Shown: positions 17,187 through 26,573, counted from the first letter of the stretch. The stretch is DNA of 64,000 nucleotides from Variovorax boronicumulans (GCF_007677875.1 NZ_VEDO01000026.1:1-64000); one strand, 5' to 3'. Program-made: numbers and translations. Notes: generated by a model from the sequence alone, not told the origin.

Positions 17187-18149
17187 ATGAACCGCCGCAA
17201 CACGTTCGCCACGCTGGCCCTGACCCTGGCCTGTGGCATCGCCTCCGCCCAGGCCTTTCCCAACAAGCCGATCACGCTGATCGTGCCCTTCCCACCCGGG
17301 GGCAGCTCCGACGCGCTGGCCCGCTCTCTGACCACGCCGCTGTCGCAGGCGCTGGGCCAGCCTGTCATCGTCGAGAGCCGGCCCGGCGCGGGCGCCACCA
17401 TCGGTGCGGACTTCGTCGCCAAGTCCAAGGCCGACGGCCACACGCTGCTGATGGGCGCCGTGCACCACACCATCGCCACCAGCGTTTACCGCAAGCTGCC
17501 CTACGACTTCGAGAAGAGCTTCGCGCCCATCACTACGGTGGCGCTGGTGCCCAACGTGCTGGTGGTCAACGCCAAGTCAACGGCCACCGACGTGAAGGGC
17601 CTGATCGCGCTGGCCAAGGCCGCGCCGGGCAAGGTGGCCTACGGCTCCAACGGCAACGGCACGGTGCAGCACCTGATCGGCACGCAGTTCTCGGGCCTGG
17701 CGGGCGTGGAACTCGTGCACGTGCCCTACAAGGGCAGCGCGCCGCTGACCACTGACCTGCTGGGCGGGCAGATCGACCTCTCGTTCGACACGCTGACGCC
17801 CCTGGTGCAGCACATCAAGGGCGGCAAGCTGCGCGCGCTGGCCGTGACCACGGCCAAGCGGTCCAGCACCCTGCCCGATGTGCCCACGCTGGCCGAGTCC
17901 GGCATGCCGGGCTTTGACCAGGGCACCTGGTTCGGCATCCTCGCGCCCGCGGCCACGCCCAAGGAGCTTGTGGCCAAGCTCAACACCGAGATGGTCAAGA
18001 TCATCCATTCGGCCGAGTTCAGGAAGCGCATGGAAGAGATCGGCGCCGAGCCCGTGGGCGACACGGCCGAGCAGATGGCCGCGCGCATCCAGGGCGACAC
18101 GGCCAAGTACGCCAGGCTCGTGAAGGACGCCAAGGTGGCGATCGAGTGA
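17187..18149 (+). CDS. Bug/TctC-family periplasmic solute receptor
   Basis: 320 aa. Signal peptide ending SAQA, then FPNKPITLIVPFPPGGSSDAL, the standard Bug start. ESRPGAGATIGADFVAK and HVPYKGSAPLTTDLLGG loops are both present. Cotranscribed with the tartrate/D-malate-type dehydrogenase 104 bp upstream, so a C4 dicarboxylic acid is a reasonable ligand (inference). The gene is convergent with the NAD(P)-binding protein gene, 18 bp away. No TctAB genes nearby. Confidence 0.92.
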   Translation: MNRRNTFATLALTLACGIASAQAFPNKPITLIVPFPPGGSSDALARSLTTPLSQALGQPVIVESRPGAGATIGADFVAKSKADGHTLLMGAVHHTIATSVYRKLPYDFEKSFAPITTVALVPNVLVVNAKSTATDVKGLIALAKAAPGKVAYGSNGNGTVQHLIGTQFSGLAGVELVHVPYKGSAPLTTDLLGGQIDLSFDTLTPLVQHIKGGKLRALAVTTAKRSSTLPDVPTLAESGMPGFDQGTWFGILAPAATPKELVAKLNTEMVKIIHSAEFRKRMEEIGAEPVGDTAEQMAARIQGDTAKYARLVKDAKVAIE

Positions 18150-18167
18150 GCGCGGCGGATACGGAGA

Positions 18168-18785
18168 TCAGTACCCGACCGTGAAGCGCCGCCGCGCGTG
18201 CTGCGGCCGCTCGATCTCGTCGGCCAGCGCGATGGCGAAGTCTTCCATCGAGATGTGGCTGTTGCCCTGCGCATCCACCAGCAGCTGGTCGCCGCCCAGG
18301 CGGAACTGGCCGGTGCGCTCGCCCGGCGCGAACAGCGCCGAGGGCGACAGGAAGGTCCAGTCCAGCTCCTTCTCGTCACGCAGCGCCTGCAGGAACACGC
18401 GGCCGGCACCGGCCTCGGCCTTGTACGCGTCCGGGAACTGCGGGGTGTCGATCAGCGCCACGCCAGGCGCGACCTCCAGGCTGCCGGCGCCGCCGACCAC
18501 GGCGATGCGCGGCACGCCGGCCTGCCTGGCCGCCGCAAGCAGCGTGGCGGCATCGATGCCGCCGACGAAGCGCGTGGCGCTGATTACCACGTCGTGGCCC
18601 TGGAGCAGCGGCGCCAACGTGGCGGCATGCGTGGCGTCGGCCGCCACCAGCGTGAGGCCGGAGCGAGCTGTGGCCTTGGACGGATCGCGCGCGATGCCGG
18701 TCACGCTGTGGCCGCGCGACAGCAGTTCATTGGCGATGCGGGAGCCGGCGTTGCCGGTGATGCCGAGGATGGCGATCTTGGACAT
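18168..18785 (-). CDS. NAD(P)-binding protein of the atypical SDR/NmrA-like group
   Basis: 205 aa. Dinucleotide loop GITGNAGSRIA (8-18), then ARDPSKA after strand two. It continues with VVISATRF and FLSPSALFAPG, as in YwnB/YeeZ-type NAD(P)H-binding proteins. The Tyr-x3-Lys catalytic pair is not evident, so a sensor or quinone-reductase-like role is as possible as dehydrogenation. It is divergent from a LysR gene, and a perfect 10-bp inverted repeat lies between, so LysR control is likely. Confidence 0.85.
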   Translation of the reverse strand: MSKIAILGITGNAGSRIANELLSRGHSVTGIARDPSKATARSGLTLVAADATHAATLAPLLQGHDVVISATRFVGGIDAATLLAAARQAGVPRIAVVGGAGSLEVAPGVALIDTPQFPDAYKAEAGAGRVFLQALRDEKELDWTFLSPSALFAPGERTGQFRLGGDQLLVDAQGNSHISMEDFAIALADEIERPQHARRRFTVGY

Positions 18786-18836
18786 GGATGAATCTCTTTT
18801 TCGGAGGTGAATGGGGCGGGACGCATCCCGTGCCCG

Positions 18837-18880
18837 GCATCGTAGGTTGCTTCCTTCGATTCAAAAACCGCCTACGATGC
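18837..18880. promoter_or_regulatory. LysR-type operator candidate: perfect 10-bp inverted repeat
   Basis: GCATCGTAGG (18837-18846) and CCTACGATGC (18871-18880) are exact reverse complements separated by 24 bases. They sit in the 124-bp gap between the NAD(P)-binding gene and a LysR gene. The arm spacing puts both half-sites on about the same face of the helix. The right arm ends 29 bases before the LysR ATG, which would give autorepression. Confidence 0.65.
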
Positions 18881-18909
18881 AATGCTTTGTTGCACCATTC
18901 GATGAAATC

Positions 18910-19869
18910 ATGGACCGCCTGACCGCCGCGGAGGTGTTCGTTCAGATCGCCGAGCGCGGCAGCATGGCTGCGGCCGCCACGGCGCTGGACATGTCGCGCG
19001 CCATGGTCACGCGCTACCTCGCGCAGATGGAGCAGTGGGCCGGCGCGCGGTTGCTGCACCGGACCACCCGCCGGCTCAGTCTCACCAGTGCGGGCGAGCA
19101 GGCGCTGGCCCACAGCCGCCAGCTGCTCGCCGTGGCGCGCGAACTGCCGCGCGTGGCCGAAGACGAACGCCAGGCCGACCCGGTGCGCGGCCTGCTGCGC
19201 CTGGCCTGCGCGCAGTCGCTCGCGCAGGAGGTGCTGGCGCCCGCGGCGGCGGTGTTCCTGCAGCGCCATCCGCTCGCGGCCATCGATTTCCGCGTGGATT
19301 CGCGCGCCGTGAACCTGGTCGAGGAGCGCATCGACCTGGCCATCCGCATCAGCAACCAGCTGGAGCCTGGCCTGGTCGCGCGCCGGCTGGCCGACTGCGC
19401 CTCGGTGGTCTGCGCTTCGGCCGACTACCTGTCCCGCCACGGCACACCGCAGCGGCCCGAGGACCTGGCCGCGCACCGCTGTCTGACCTACTCCTACTTC
19501 GGCCGCAGCGTTTGGGAGTTTGCCGACGCCCAGGGCCGGCCCGTCGGCGTGCCTGTGGGCGGTCCGCTCAGCGCCAACGAGACCCAGGTGCTGCTGGCGG
19601 CCGCAGCGCAGGGCGTGGGCATCACGCTGCAGCCGCTCTATGCCGCAGCGCCGCTGCTGGCGGAGGGCCGGCTTCAGCCCCTGCTGCCACGGTGGGTACC
19701 GCAGGCGCTGGGGGTGCATGCGCTGTACCAGCCGCAGCGCCGCGTGCCGCCGCTGCTGCGCGCGCTGCTGGATTTCCTGCTCGCGTGGTTCGGCGACCAT
19801 GCCCGTTGGCCACACGACGGCACGCCGGGGGCCGAACGCGGCGGCACGGAAGCCGCAGCGGGCCGCTGA
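18910..19869 (+). CDS. LysR-family transcriptional regulator
   Basis: 319 aa from the ATG at 18910 (MDRLTAAEVFVQIAERGSMA); upstream in-frame sequence overlaps the operator region and is unlikely to be translated. N-terminal winged HTH with MSRAMVTRYLAQMEQWAG and LLHRTTRRLSLT, then the effector domain (GLLRLACAQSLAQEVL). The pattern is that of the CrgA/AaeR-like LysR group that often controls a divergent oxidoreductase. The likely target is the NAD(P)-binding gene across the inverted repeat. The last about 25 residues form a low-complexity Gly/Arg-rich tail beyond the usual end. Confidence 0.88.
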   Translation: MDRLTAAEVFVQIAERGSMAAAATALDMSRAMVTRYLAQMEQWAGARLLHRTTRRLSLTSAGEQALAHSRQLLAVARELPRVAEDERQADPVRGLLRLACAQSLAQEVLAPAAAVFLQRHPLAAIDFRVDSRAVNLVEERIDLAIRISNQLEPGLVARRLADCASVVCASADYLSRHGTPQRPEDLAAHRCLTYSYFGRSVWEFADAQGRPVGVPVGGPLSANETQVLLAAAAQGVGITLQPLYAAAPLLAEGRLQPLLPRWVPQALGVHALYQPQRRVPPLLRALLDFLLAWFGDHARWPHDGTPGAERGGTEAAAGR

Positions 19870-19974
19870 TCCTGGCCATTTTCGACAATTTGTCCACAAG
19901 ACGGTGGTAGTCTGCGGGCTGCGGCGTTTACAAATCGCAACAATCCCGGTCTTCGCGCATTTGCGCCCCGCCCC

Positions 19975-21450
19975 ATGCTGTTCACCTCGGCCACGTTCGC
20001 CTTCCTGTACCTCCCGGTCGTCCTGGCAGGCTTCTTCGCCTTCGGTCGCGTGGCACCTGCGGCAGCAGCGCTGTGGCTGCTCGGCGCATCGCTGTTCTTT
20101 TATGGGTACTGGATGCCGGAGTTCACCCTGCTCCTGCTCGCGTCCATCGCCGGGAATTTTTTCGTCGGCCAACGCATCGCGGCGCACGGGGGTCCTGCGC
20201 GGGCATGGCTCATCGCCGGCATCGCGCTGAACCTGGGCCTGCTGGCGTACTTCAAGTACGCCAATTTCTTTCTGAACAACCTCAACGCGGCACTGGGGAT
20301 GGACTGGACGATCGGACGGGTGGTGCTGCCCATCGGCATCTCGTTCTACACCTTCACGCAGATCGCCTACCTCGTCGACACCTGGCAGGGCAAGGTGAAG
20401 GAGGTCCGACCCGTCCACTACGGCCTGTTCGTGACCTACTTTCCGCACCTGATCGCCGGCCCGGTGCTGCACCACGGTCAGATGATGCCGCAGTTCGCCA
20501 ACCCGGCCGTCTACCGCTTCGATGCCGCGCACTTCAGCGCCGGCATGGCGATCTTCTGCATCGGACTGTTCAAGAAGGTCGTCCTGGCCGATGGCATTGC
20601 GCCGTATGCGGACGCCGTCTTCGGTCCCGTCGATGGCGGCGCCCATCCCAGCGGCGCGGAAGCCTGGATGGGCGCCCTGGCGTACACGCTGCAGCTGTAC
20701 TTCGATTTTTCCGGCTACTCCGACATGGCCATCGGGCTGTCCTGGATGTTCAACATCCGGCTGCCCTTCAACTTCGACTCGCCCTACCAGGCGATCAGCA
20801 TCAGCGACTTCTGGCGACGCTGGCACATCTCGCTGTCGACCTTCCTGCGCGACTACCTGTATGTGCCGCTCGGCGGCAACCGCAAGGGCAGCGTCCGCCG
20901 CTACGTCAACCTGGCGCTGACGATGGTGCTGGGCGGGCTATGGCACGGGGCGAACTGGTCCTTCGTCCTGTGGGGCGCGCTGCACGGCGGCTACCTCATG
21001 GTCAACCACGGGTTTCGCGCGCTCACAGGGCGCCTCGGATGGCAGTCGGCGCTGGACGCCAGCCGGACCGCCAGCGTGGCAGGCTGGGCGCTCACCATGC
21101 TGGCGGTCGTGATCGCCTGGGTGTTCTTCCGCGCCGAGACGCTGGCGGGCGCCTGGCGCATGCTGCAGGCCATGGGCGGCCAGGTCGCGGTGACGACAGA
21201 CCCCGGGGTGCTGTGGTGGAACGCGGGCCTGCACGCCCGGGTGGCGGCGCTCTGGTGCATTGCCCTGGGCGCAGCCGCAGCGTGGCTGCCCAACAGCAAC
21301 CGCATCGGCACGTTCCTGCTCCAGTGGACGGCCGATCAACCACGCGGGCGTGCCGCGCTGGCCGGGGCCGCCACGGCGGGCGCCATCGGTCTCATCGTCC
21401 TGAACACCACGCGCAGCTCCGTCAGCGCCTTCATCTACTTCAACTTCTGA
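19975..21450 (+). CDS. MBOAT-family membrane O-acyltransferase (AlgI-like)
   Basis: 491 aa with about eleven transmembrane segments. The MBOAT signature is clear: the conserved DFWRRWHISLS (278-288, His284) and the catalytic His324 in GGLWHGANW. AlgI/PatA-type enzymes pass an acetyl (or other acyl) group across the inner membrane for O-acylation of a periplasmic or surface polysaccharide. The next gene, an SGNH-type protein overlapping by one base, is the expected transferase partner. No glycan biosynthesis genes surround the pair, so its acceptor is unknown. Confidence 0.9.
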   Translation: MLFTSATFAFLYLPVVLAGFFAFGRVAPAAAALWLLGASLFFYGYWMPEFTLLLLASIAGNFFVGQRIAAHGGPARAWLIAGIALNLGLLAYFKYANFFLNNLNAALGMDWTIGRVVLPIGISFYTFTQIAYLVDTWQGKVKEVRPVHYGLFVTYFPHLIAGPVLHHGQMMPQFANPAVYRFDAAHFSAGMAIFCIGLFKKVVLADGIAPYADAVFGPVDGGAHPSGAEAWMGALAYTLQLYFDFSGYSDMAIGLSWMFNIRLPFNFDSPYQAISISDFWRRWHISLSTFLRDYLYVPLGGNRKGSVRRYVNLALTMVLGGLWHGANWSFVLWGALHGGYLMVNHGFRALTGRLGWQSALDASRTASVAGWALTMLAVVIAWVFFRAETLAGAWRMLQAMGGQVAVTTDPGVLWWNAGLHARVAALWCIALGAAAAWLPNSNRIGTFLLQWTADQPRGRAALAGAATAGAIGLIVLNTTRSSVSAFIYFNF

Positions 21451-22520
21451 TGGCCCGTCCGATCTCCTTCTTCGCCCTGGGCGTCGCGGCCCTGGTGCTG
21501 CTCGCGGAGCTGGTGCTGCGTCTGCTGCCCGTGTCGACGGCGACGATGACGGGGTACCACCACGACCCGGATCAACTGACCTATCCGCCGGGCCACCACT
21601 GGACCATGTCCACGGGCTGGGACCTGCGCAACGCCCAGCACCTCGTCGCGAACAACTGGGGCTTCGCTGCAGACCACGACTTCGGTCCGGACGCGCGTGC
21701 CGTGGCGCTGATCGGCGACAGCTACGTCGAGGCCTCCATGTTGGCGCCCGCGGACCGCCCCGCGGCACAGCTCCAAGCCATCCTCGGCGACGGCCGGCCG
21801 GTCTTCGCGCTCGGAACACCGGGCACGGCGCTGCTGGACTACGCCCAGCGCCTGCGCCTCGCGCAGGACCGCTTCGGCGTGCGCGATGCAGTGCTGATGC
21901 TCGAACGCTTCGATGCACGCCAGGCACTGTGCGGCTCCGGCAACGTCGTCAGCCGGTGCCTGGACCCGGTGACCTTGCAGCCCCGCATCGAGCGCCTGCC
22001 CCCGCCAGGCTGGCTCACCCGCGTGCTGCGGCATTCGGCGCTCGCGCAGTACCTCAAGAGCCAGCTGCGGTTCCGCCCCGCTGCGCTGGCCGAGGCCATG
22101 TTCACGCGCGCCACACCCGAGCCCGCCGCCGCCCGCACGCACGGCGCCACGGCACCGCCCACGGCGCAGGAAGCCGCGCACACGCGGGCCATGGTCGACG
22201 CGGTGGTGGAGAACTTCTTTTCCACACTGGCGCCAGTTTCGATGCGCCACCTGGTCTTCGTGGTGGATGGCGGCCGCGGCGGGGCGCACCAGCACGATGG
22301 GCTGGTCGGTCTGGAGCGCGCGCACCTGATCGCGCGCTTGCGCGAGCGCGGCGCGCTCGTGCAGGACATGGCACCCGTCTACGCGGCGCATGCGGCGCGG
22401 TCCCAGCGCTCCCTTGCCGTCGGTCCGCACGACGACCACCTCAATCCTCTGGGCGTGCAGCTGGCCATGCAGGAGGCTGCCGCGGCGCTGCGGTTGCCCG
22501 CGTCCGCCACCGGCGACTGA
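21450..22520 (+). CDS. Membrane-anchored SGNH/GDSL-type acyltransferase or esterase
   Basis: 356 aa. An N-terminal hydrophobic segment (FFALGVAALVLLAELVLRLL) anchors a periplasmic domain with the nucleophile Ser91 in LIGDSYVEAS and a C-terminal Asp/His pair in PHDDHLNPLG. This is the SGNH catalytic set used by AlgJ/AlgX-like partners of MBOAT proteins. Its ATG shares the A of the MBOAT stop, so translation is coupled. It probably transfers acyl groups delivered by the MBOAT protein to a glycan. An esterase role cannot be ruled out. Confidence 0.82.
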   Translation: MARPISFFALGVAALVLLAELVLRLLPVSTATMTGYHHDPDQLTYPPGHHWTMSTGWDLRNAQHLVANNWGFAADHDFGPDARAVALIGDSYVEASMLAPADRPAAQLQAILGDGRPVFALGTPGTALLDYAQRLRLAQDRFGVRDAVLMLERFDARQALCGSGNVVSRCLDPVTLQPRIERLPPPGWLTRVLRHSALAQYLKSQLRFRPAALAEAMFTRATPEPAAARTHGATAPPTAQEAAHTRAMVDAVVENFFSTLAPVSMRHLVFVVDGGRGGAHQHDGLVGLERAHLIARLRERGALVQDMAPVYAAHAARSQRSLAVGPHDDHLNPLGVQLAMQEAAAALRLPASATGD

Positions 22521-22651
22521 ACACGCCGTGCGCGGGCCGCCTGCACCTGCCCCTGCGCCTGTGCCGCCGACCCGGCGCCGGCGCGGCAGCTTGATGCGGC
22601 GGCGTCCCCGGTTCGGCGCGCCGCACCACGCCGGCACTGGCCGTGCGCTGA

Positions 22652-23200
22652 TCAGCGCGCGCTCTTGGCGAGTTGCTCGACGGCCTGCAGCGTGCGCGCC
22701 ACATGCGCCTCGGGGTCGGCGCCGTGGTGCGTGAAGACAATCCTGCCGTCCCTGGCGATCACGTAGGAGATCCGGTCGGCCATGTCGGCGCGCCAGGACG
22801 AGCGCGCGTCATAGGCCTCGATGGTCTTGGGACTGGCGCCGGCCACGGCGAACTTGTCGCGGCAGGCCTCGACCGAGAAGCGCTTGAGCGTGTCGATGCT
22901 GTCGCCCGAGACACCGACCACGGTGGCGCCCAGTGCGGCAAAGCGCTCGCTGGCCTCGGCGAACAGGTGCGCCTCCACCGTGCAGCCCTGCGTGAAGGCC
23001 TTGGGGAAGAAGTACAGCACCACCGGGCCCTTGGCCAGCGCCTCGGTCAGCTGAAAGCGGAAGGTCTTGCCGCCCAGCGCCGCGTCCGCGGCGAACGGCG
23101 GCGCTGTGTCGCCGGGCCGGAGCGCGGCTTGCGCGGCGGACAGGGACAGGGCGCAGGCGGCGAGCACAAGCGCGCGGCGCCTTGACAGTCTCAGGTTCAC
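22652..23200 (-). CDS. Exported peroxiredoxin (AhpC/TSA family)
   Basis: 182 aa from a GTG at 23200, chosen because GGAG sits 7 bases upstream and the product then starts with a signal peptide (NLRLSRRRALVLAACALSLSAAQA); the Arg run could also suit Tat export. A longer reading frame to 23263 lacks these. Thioredoxin-like fold with peroxidatic Cys73 in the PxxxTxxC block (PKAFTQGC). A second Cys113 could resolve it. It reduces hydroperoxides in the periplasm. It is the last gene after the ALDH gene, 55 bp downstream. Confidence 0.85.
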   Translation of the reverse strand: MNLRLSRRRALVLAACALSLSAAQAALRPGDTAPPFAADAALGGKTFRFQLTEALAKGPVVLYFFPKAFTQGCTVEAHLFAEASERFAALGATVVGVSGDSIDTLKRFSVEACRDKFAVAGASPKTIEAYDARSSWRADMADRISYVIARDGRIVFTHHGADPEAHVARTLQAVEQLAKSAR

Positions 23201-23255
23201 GGGCTTCTCCGGTGGACGAAGCGGCCAGTGTGCCAGCCCTGCGATGCCCCTGTGC

Positions 23256-24770
23256 TCAGACATCGAACTTCACGCCCTGCGCCAGCGGCAGCGCGCGCGA
23301 GTAATTGACGGTGTTGGTGGCGCGCCGCATGTAGGTGCGCCAGGCGTCCGAGCCGGACTCGCGGCCGCCGCCCGTCTCCTTCTCGCCACCGAAGGCGCCG
23401 CCGATCTCCGCGCCCGAGGTGCCGATGTTGACGTTGGCGATGCCGCAGTCCGAGCCGCTGGCCGACAGAAAGCGCTCGGCTTCGCGCAGGTCATTGCTGA
23501 AGATCGCGGACGACAGGCCCTGCGGCACATCGTTCTGCAGCGCGATGGCCGCATCGAAGTCGGTGTAGGCCAGCACGTAGAGGATGGGCGCGAAGGTTTC
23601 GTGGCGCACGGTGTCGGTCTGCGCCGGCATGTCGGCGATGGCCGGGCGCACGTAGAAGGCCTGCGGGAGTTCGTCGTCCAGCACGCGCTCGCCGCCCGTC
23701 ACCGCCCCACCCTCGGCGCGCGCCGCGGCCAGCGCGGCCTGCATGGCCTCGAAGGCCTGGCGGTCGATCAGCGGGCCGACCAGCGTGCCGGCATCGAGCG
23801 GGCTGCCGATGGGCAGCTTGGCGAACGCCGCCTTGAGCCGGGCCACGAGCGCATCCTTGACGCTGGCGTGCACGATGAGCCGGCGCGTGCTCGTGCAGCG
23901 CTGCCCGGCCGTGCCCACGGCCGCGAAGGCGATGCCGCGCACCGCGAGATCCAGGTCGGCACTCGGCGTGACGATCACGGCGTTGTTGCCGCCCAGCTCC
24001 AGCAGCGAGCGGCCGAAGCGCTGCGCCACGCGCGGGCCCACGGCGCGGCCCATGCGCGTGCTGCCCGTGGCCGAGACCAGCGCCACGCGCGCGTCGTCGA
24101 CCAGCGCCTCGCCGGTCTCGCGCAGGCCCACGACGACCTGGTTCAGCTGTGCCGGCGCCTGGCCGAAACGCTGCGCAGCGCGTTCGAAGATGGCCTGGCA
24201 GGCCAACGCGGTCAGCGGCGTCTTCTCCGAGGGCTTCCAGACCACGGCGTTGCCGCAGACCAGCGCCAGCGCGGCGTTCCAGGCCCACACCGCCACCGGG
24301 AAGTTGAAGGCCGTGATGACGCCCACCACGCCCAGCGGATGCCAGGTCTCCATCATGCGGTGGCCGGGCCGCTCGGACGCGATGGTCAGGCCGTAGAGCT
24401 GGCGCGACAGGCCGACCGCGAAATCGCAGATGTCGATCATCTCCTGCACCTCGCCCAGGCCTTCGGTCAGTATCTTGCCGGCCTCGATGGAGACCAGCTC
24501 GCCCAGTTGCGGCTTGGCCGCGCGCAGCTCCTCGCCGAGCAGGCGCACGAGTTCGCCGCGCTGGGGCGCCGGCACGTCGCGCCAGGCCAGGCTGGCCGTG
24601 CGGGCCATGCCGATGGCGGCGGTCACTTCGGACGGACCTTCGATGGCCAGTTCGGCCACCAGGCTGCCGTCCACGGGCGAGCGGACCGCGAGCGGGCCGG
24701 CACTCAGCAGCGCGGGGTCCACGCCCAGCGCGGACAGGAGGGAGAGGCTGCGTTGTTTCAGGTCGGGCAT
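23256..24770 (-). CDS. ALDH7-type aldehyde dehydrogenase (piperideine-6-carboxylate dehydrogenase-like)
   Basis: 504 aa. Catalytic Glu258 in LELGGNN and Cys292 in GTAGQRCTSTRR. The Asn-Phe-Pro of AFNFPVAVWAWNAALALVCGN is the NAD loop. The GQRCTSTRRL and NIGTSGAEIGGAFGGEKETGGGRESGSDAW blocks are diagnostic for the ALDH7/antiquitin family, which oxidises alpha-aminoadipate semialdehyde in lysine breakdown. It follows the sulfonate-type ABC permease by 63 bp on the same strand, so it may be read from the TauD operon. A link between the two functions is not obvious. Confidence 0.9.
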   Translation of the reverse strand: MPDLKQRSLSLLSALGVDPALLSAGPLAVRSPVDGSLVAELAIEGPSEVTAAIGMARTASLAWRDVPAPQRGELVRLLGEELRAAKPQLGELVSIEAGKILTEGLGEVQEMIDICDFAVGLSRQLYGLTIASERPGHRMMETWHPLGVVGVITAFNFPVAVWAWNAALALVCGNAVVWKPSEKTPLTALACQAIFERAAQRFGQAPAQLNQVVVGLRETGEALVDDARVALVSATGSTRMGRAVGPRVAQRFGRSLLELGGNNAVIVTPSADLDLAVRGIAFAAVGTAGQRCTSTRRLIVHASVKDALVARLKAAFAKLPIGSPLDAGTLVGPLIDRQAFEAMQAALAAARAEGGAVTGGERVLDDELPQAFYVRPAIADMPAQTDTVRHETFAPILYVLAYTDFDAAIALQNDVPQGLSSAIFSNDLREAERFLSASGSDCGIANVNIGTSGAEIGGAFGGEKETGGGRESGSDAWRTYMRRATNTVNYSRALPLAQGVKFDV

Positions 24771-24833
24771 GGTGCGGCAACAAGGCGGTGGTGGTCCCGC
24801 TCTTGTACCCGACCTCGGCCCGCCCTGGCAGAC

Positions 24834-25703
24834 TCAGCGCTGCTGGCCCCAGCGGCGCACGGTCAGCCGCTCCAGCGTGGCGAAGCCCAAGGTCTCCACC
24901 GCGAGGCCGATCAGCACCACGGTCACCAGCCCGGCGAACACCTTGTCCGTGTACAGCTCGTTGCGGTTCTGGAAGATGTACCAGCCCAGCCCGCCCTGCC
25001 CCGAGCTTGCGCCGAACACGAGCTCGGCTGCGATCAGCGTGCGCCAGGCGAAGGCCCAGCCGATCTTCAGGCCCGACAGGATGGCCGGCAGCGCGGCCGG
25101 CACCAGGATCTGCAGCGCATAGCGCAGTCCGCGCAGGCCGTAGTTGCGCCCGGCCATGCGCAGCGTCTCGGGCACGCCCTGGAAGCCCGCGAAGGTGTTG
25201 AGTGCCAGCGGCCACAGCACCGAATGGATCAGCACGAAGACCAGGCTGCCGCGGCCCAGGCCGAACCACAGCAGCGCCAGCGGCAGCAGCGCGATGGCCG
25301 GCAGCGGGTTGAACATCGACGTCAGCGTGGACAAGAGGTCGCGGCCCAGTTGCGTGGACACGGCCAGCAGCGTCAGCGCGAAGGCCAGCAGCACGCCGGC
25401 CACGTAGCCCTGCAGCAGCACCGACAGCGAAATGCCCACGCGGCCTAGCAGTTCGCCGCTGGCGAAGCCTTCGAGCAGCGCCCGCATCGTCGCGCTGAAG
25501 GTGGGCAGCAGCAGGTCGTTGTCCTGCCAGCGTGCGAGCAGCTCCCACAGGATGGCCAGCACGGCGAGGATCAGGCCCTTGCGCAGCCAGGCCTGCTGCC
25601 ACAGGCGCGTGGAAAGGGGCAGCGCGCGTTCCACGCTGCCCTCGGTGTAAGGCTGCAGCGGCCACTCGGCCTCGGGCCGCACGGGAGGGGTCAGCGCGTT
25701 CAT
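24834..25703 (-). CDS. ABC transporter permease (SsuC/TauC-like)
   Basis: 289 aa from the ATG at 25703, which overlaps the stop of the ATPase gene. About six transmembrane helices. The cytoplasmic EAA loop that docks the ATPase reads PETLRMAGRNYGLRGLRYALQILVPAALP in two halves, with the conserved Gly in place. Closest in type to permeases for taurine, aliphatic sulfonates, nitrate or thiamine precursors. Works with the ATPase and one or both receptors upstream in the operon and, by context with the TauD-family dioxygenase, probably imports a sulfonate. Confidence 0.9.
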   Translation of the reverse strand: MNALTPPVRPEAEWPLQPYTEGSVERALPLSTRLWQQAWLRKGLILAVLAILWELLARWQDNDLLLPTFSATMRALLEGFASGELLGRVGISLSVLLQGYVAGVLLAFALTLLAVSTQLGRDLLSTLTSMFNPLPAIALLPLALLWFGLGRGSLVFVLIHSVLWPLALNTFAGFQGVPETLRMAGRNYGLRGLRYALQILVPAALPAILSGLKIGWAFAWRTLIAAELVFGASSGQGGLGWYIFQNRNELYTDKVFAGLVTVVLIGLAVETLGFATLERLTVRRWGQQR

Positions 25704-26572
25704 GCAGTCTTCTCTTCTTCGAACAACAAATGGTGGATGCGCTGTGCCGTGGCCTGGAATTGCGCGCCACCCGTGCTCTGCAAGTCGAAGGCGTGGCTGT
25801 TGATCTCGGCGCGCATGCGGCCCGGGTGCGGCGACAGCAGCGCAATGCGGCTGCCGACCACCAGGGCCTCCTCGATCGAGTGCGTGACGAACAGCAGCGT
25901 GAAGCGCACCTCGTCCCACAGCGCGAGCAGTTCCTCCTGCATCTTGCGGCGCGTGAGCGCGTCCAGCGCCGCAAAGGGCTCGTCCATGAGCAGCACGCGC
26001 GGCTGCATGGCCAGCGCGCGGGCGATGGCCACACGCTGCTTCATGCCGCCCGACAGCTGGTGCGGATGCACGTCGGCGAACTTGGCGAGGCCCACCTTGT
26101 CCAGGTAGTGCAGCGCGCGTTCGGCGGCCTCCTTGCGGCCCAACGTGCGCGAGGCCAGCAGCGGGAACATCACGTTCTCGCGCACGGTCTTCCAGGGCGG
26201 CAACTGGTCGAATTCCTGGAACACGACGATGCGGTCCGGGCCCGGCGCCGTGACGCGCTTGCCGTCGAGCCGGATCTCGCCCTCCACGGGCGCGATGAAG
26301 CCCGCGATCGCCTTGAGCAGCGTGGACTTGCCGCAGCCCGACGGGCCCAGCAGAACGTACCGCTCGGCCGCGTGCACGTCGAAGCCCACCCGGTGCGTGG
26401 CGCGCACCACGCGTTCGGGTGTGCGGTATTCCAGGCTCAAGCCGTCGACCTGCAGCAGCGCGCTGCCATCGGTCTGGCGCGCGGCCTGCGCGGGCGCCAC
26501 GGGCCCCGGGGCCCGCAGCGCGGAACTCGCCGCGGAATGGCGCAACATGGGAACAGCCAGGTGCATGGCCAT
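25700..26572 (-). CDS. ABC transporter ATP-binding subunit (SsuB/TauB-like)
   Basis: 290 aa. Walker A GPSGCGKST (about 76-84), Q-loop in VVFQEFDQLPPWKTV, signature LSGGMKQR, Walker B VLLMDEPF and switch His in VTHS are all intact. The unusual N-terminal 40 residues are low-complexity, so a later start (MLRHSAAS) is possible. It energises import with the adjacent permease; the genes overlap by 4 bases. The first 40 residues do not resemble the family and may be non-essential. Confidence 0.92.
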   Translation of the reverse strand: MAMHLAVPMLRHSAASSALRAPGPVAPAQAARQTDGSALLQVDGLSLEYRTPERVVRATHRVGFDVHAAERYVLLGPSGCGKSTLLKAIAGFIAPVEGEIRLDGKRVTAPGPDRIVVFQEFDQLPPWKTVRENVMFPLLASRTLGRKEAAERALHYLDKVGLAKFADVHPHQLSGGMKQRVAIARALAMQPRVLLMDEPFAALDALTRRKMQEELLALWDEVRFTLLFVTHSIEEALVVGSRIALLSPHPGRMRAEINSHAFDLQSTGGAQFQATAQRIHHLLFEEEKTA

Positions 26573-26573
26573 C

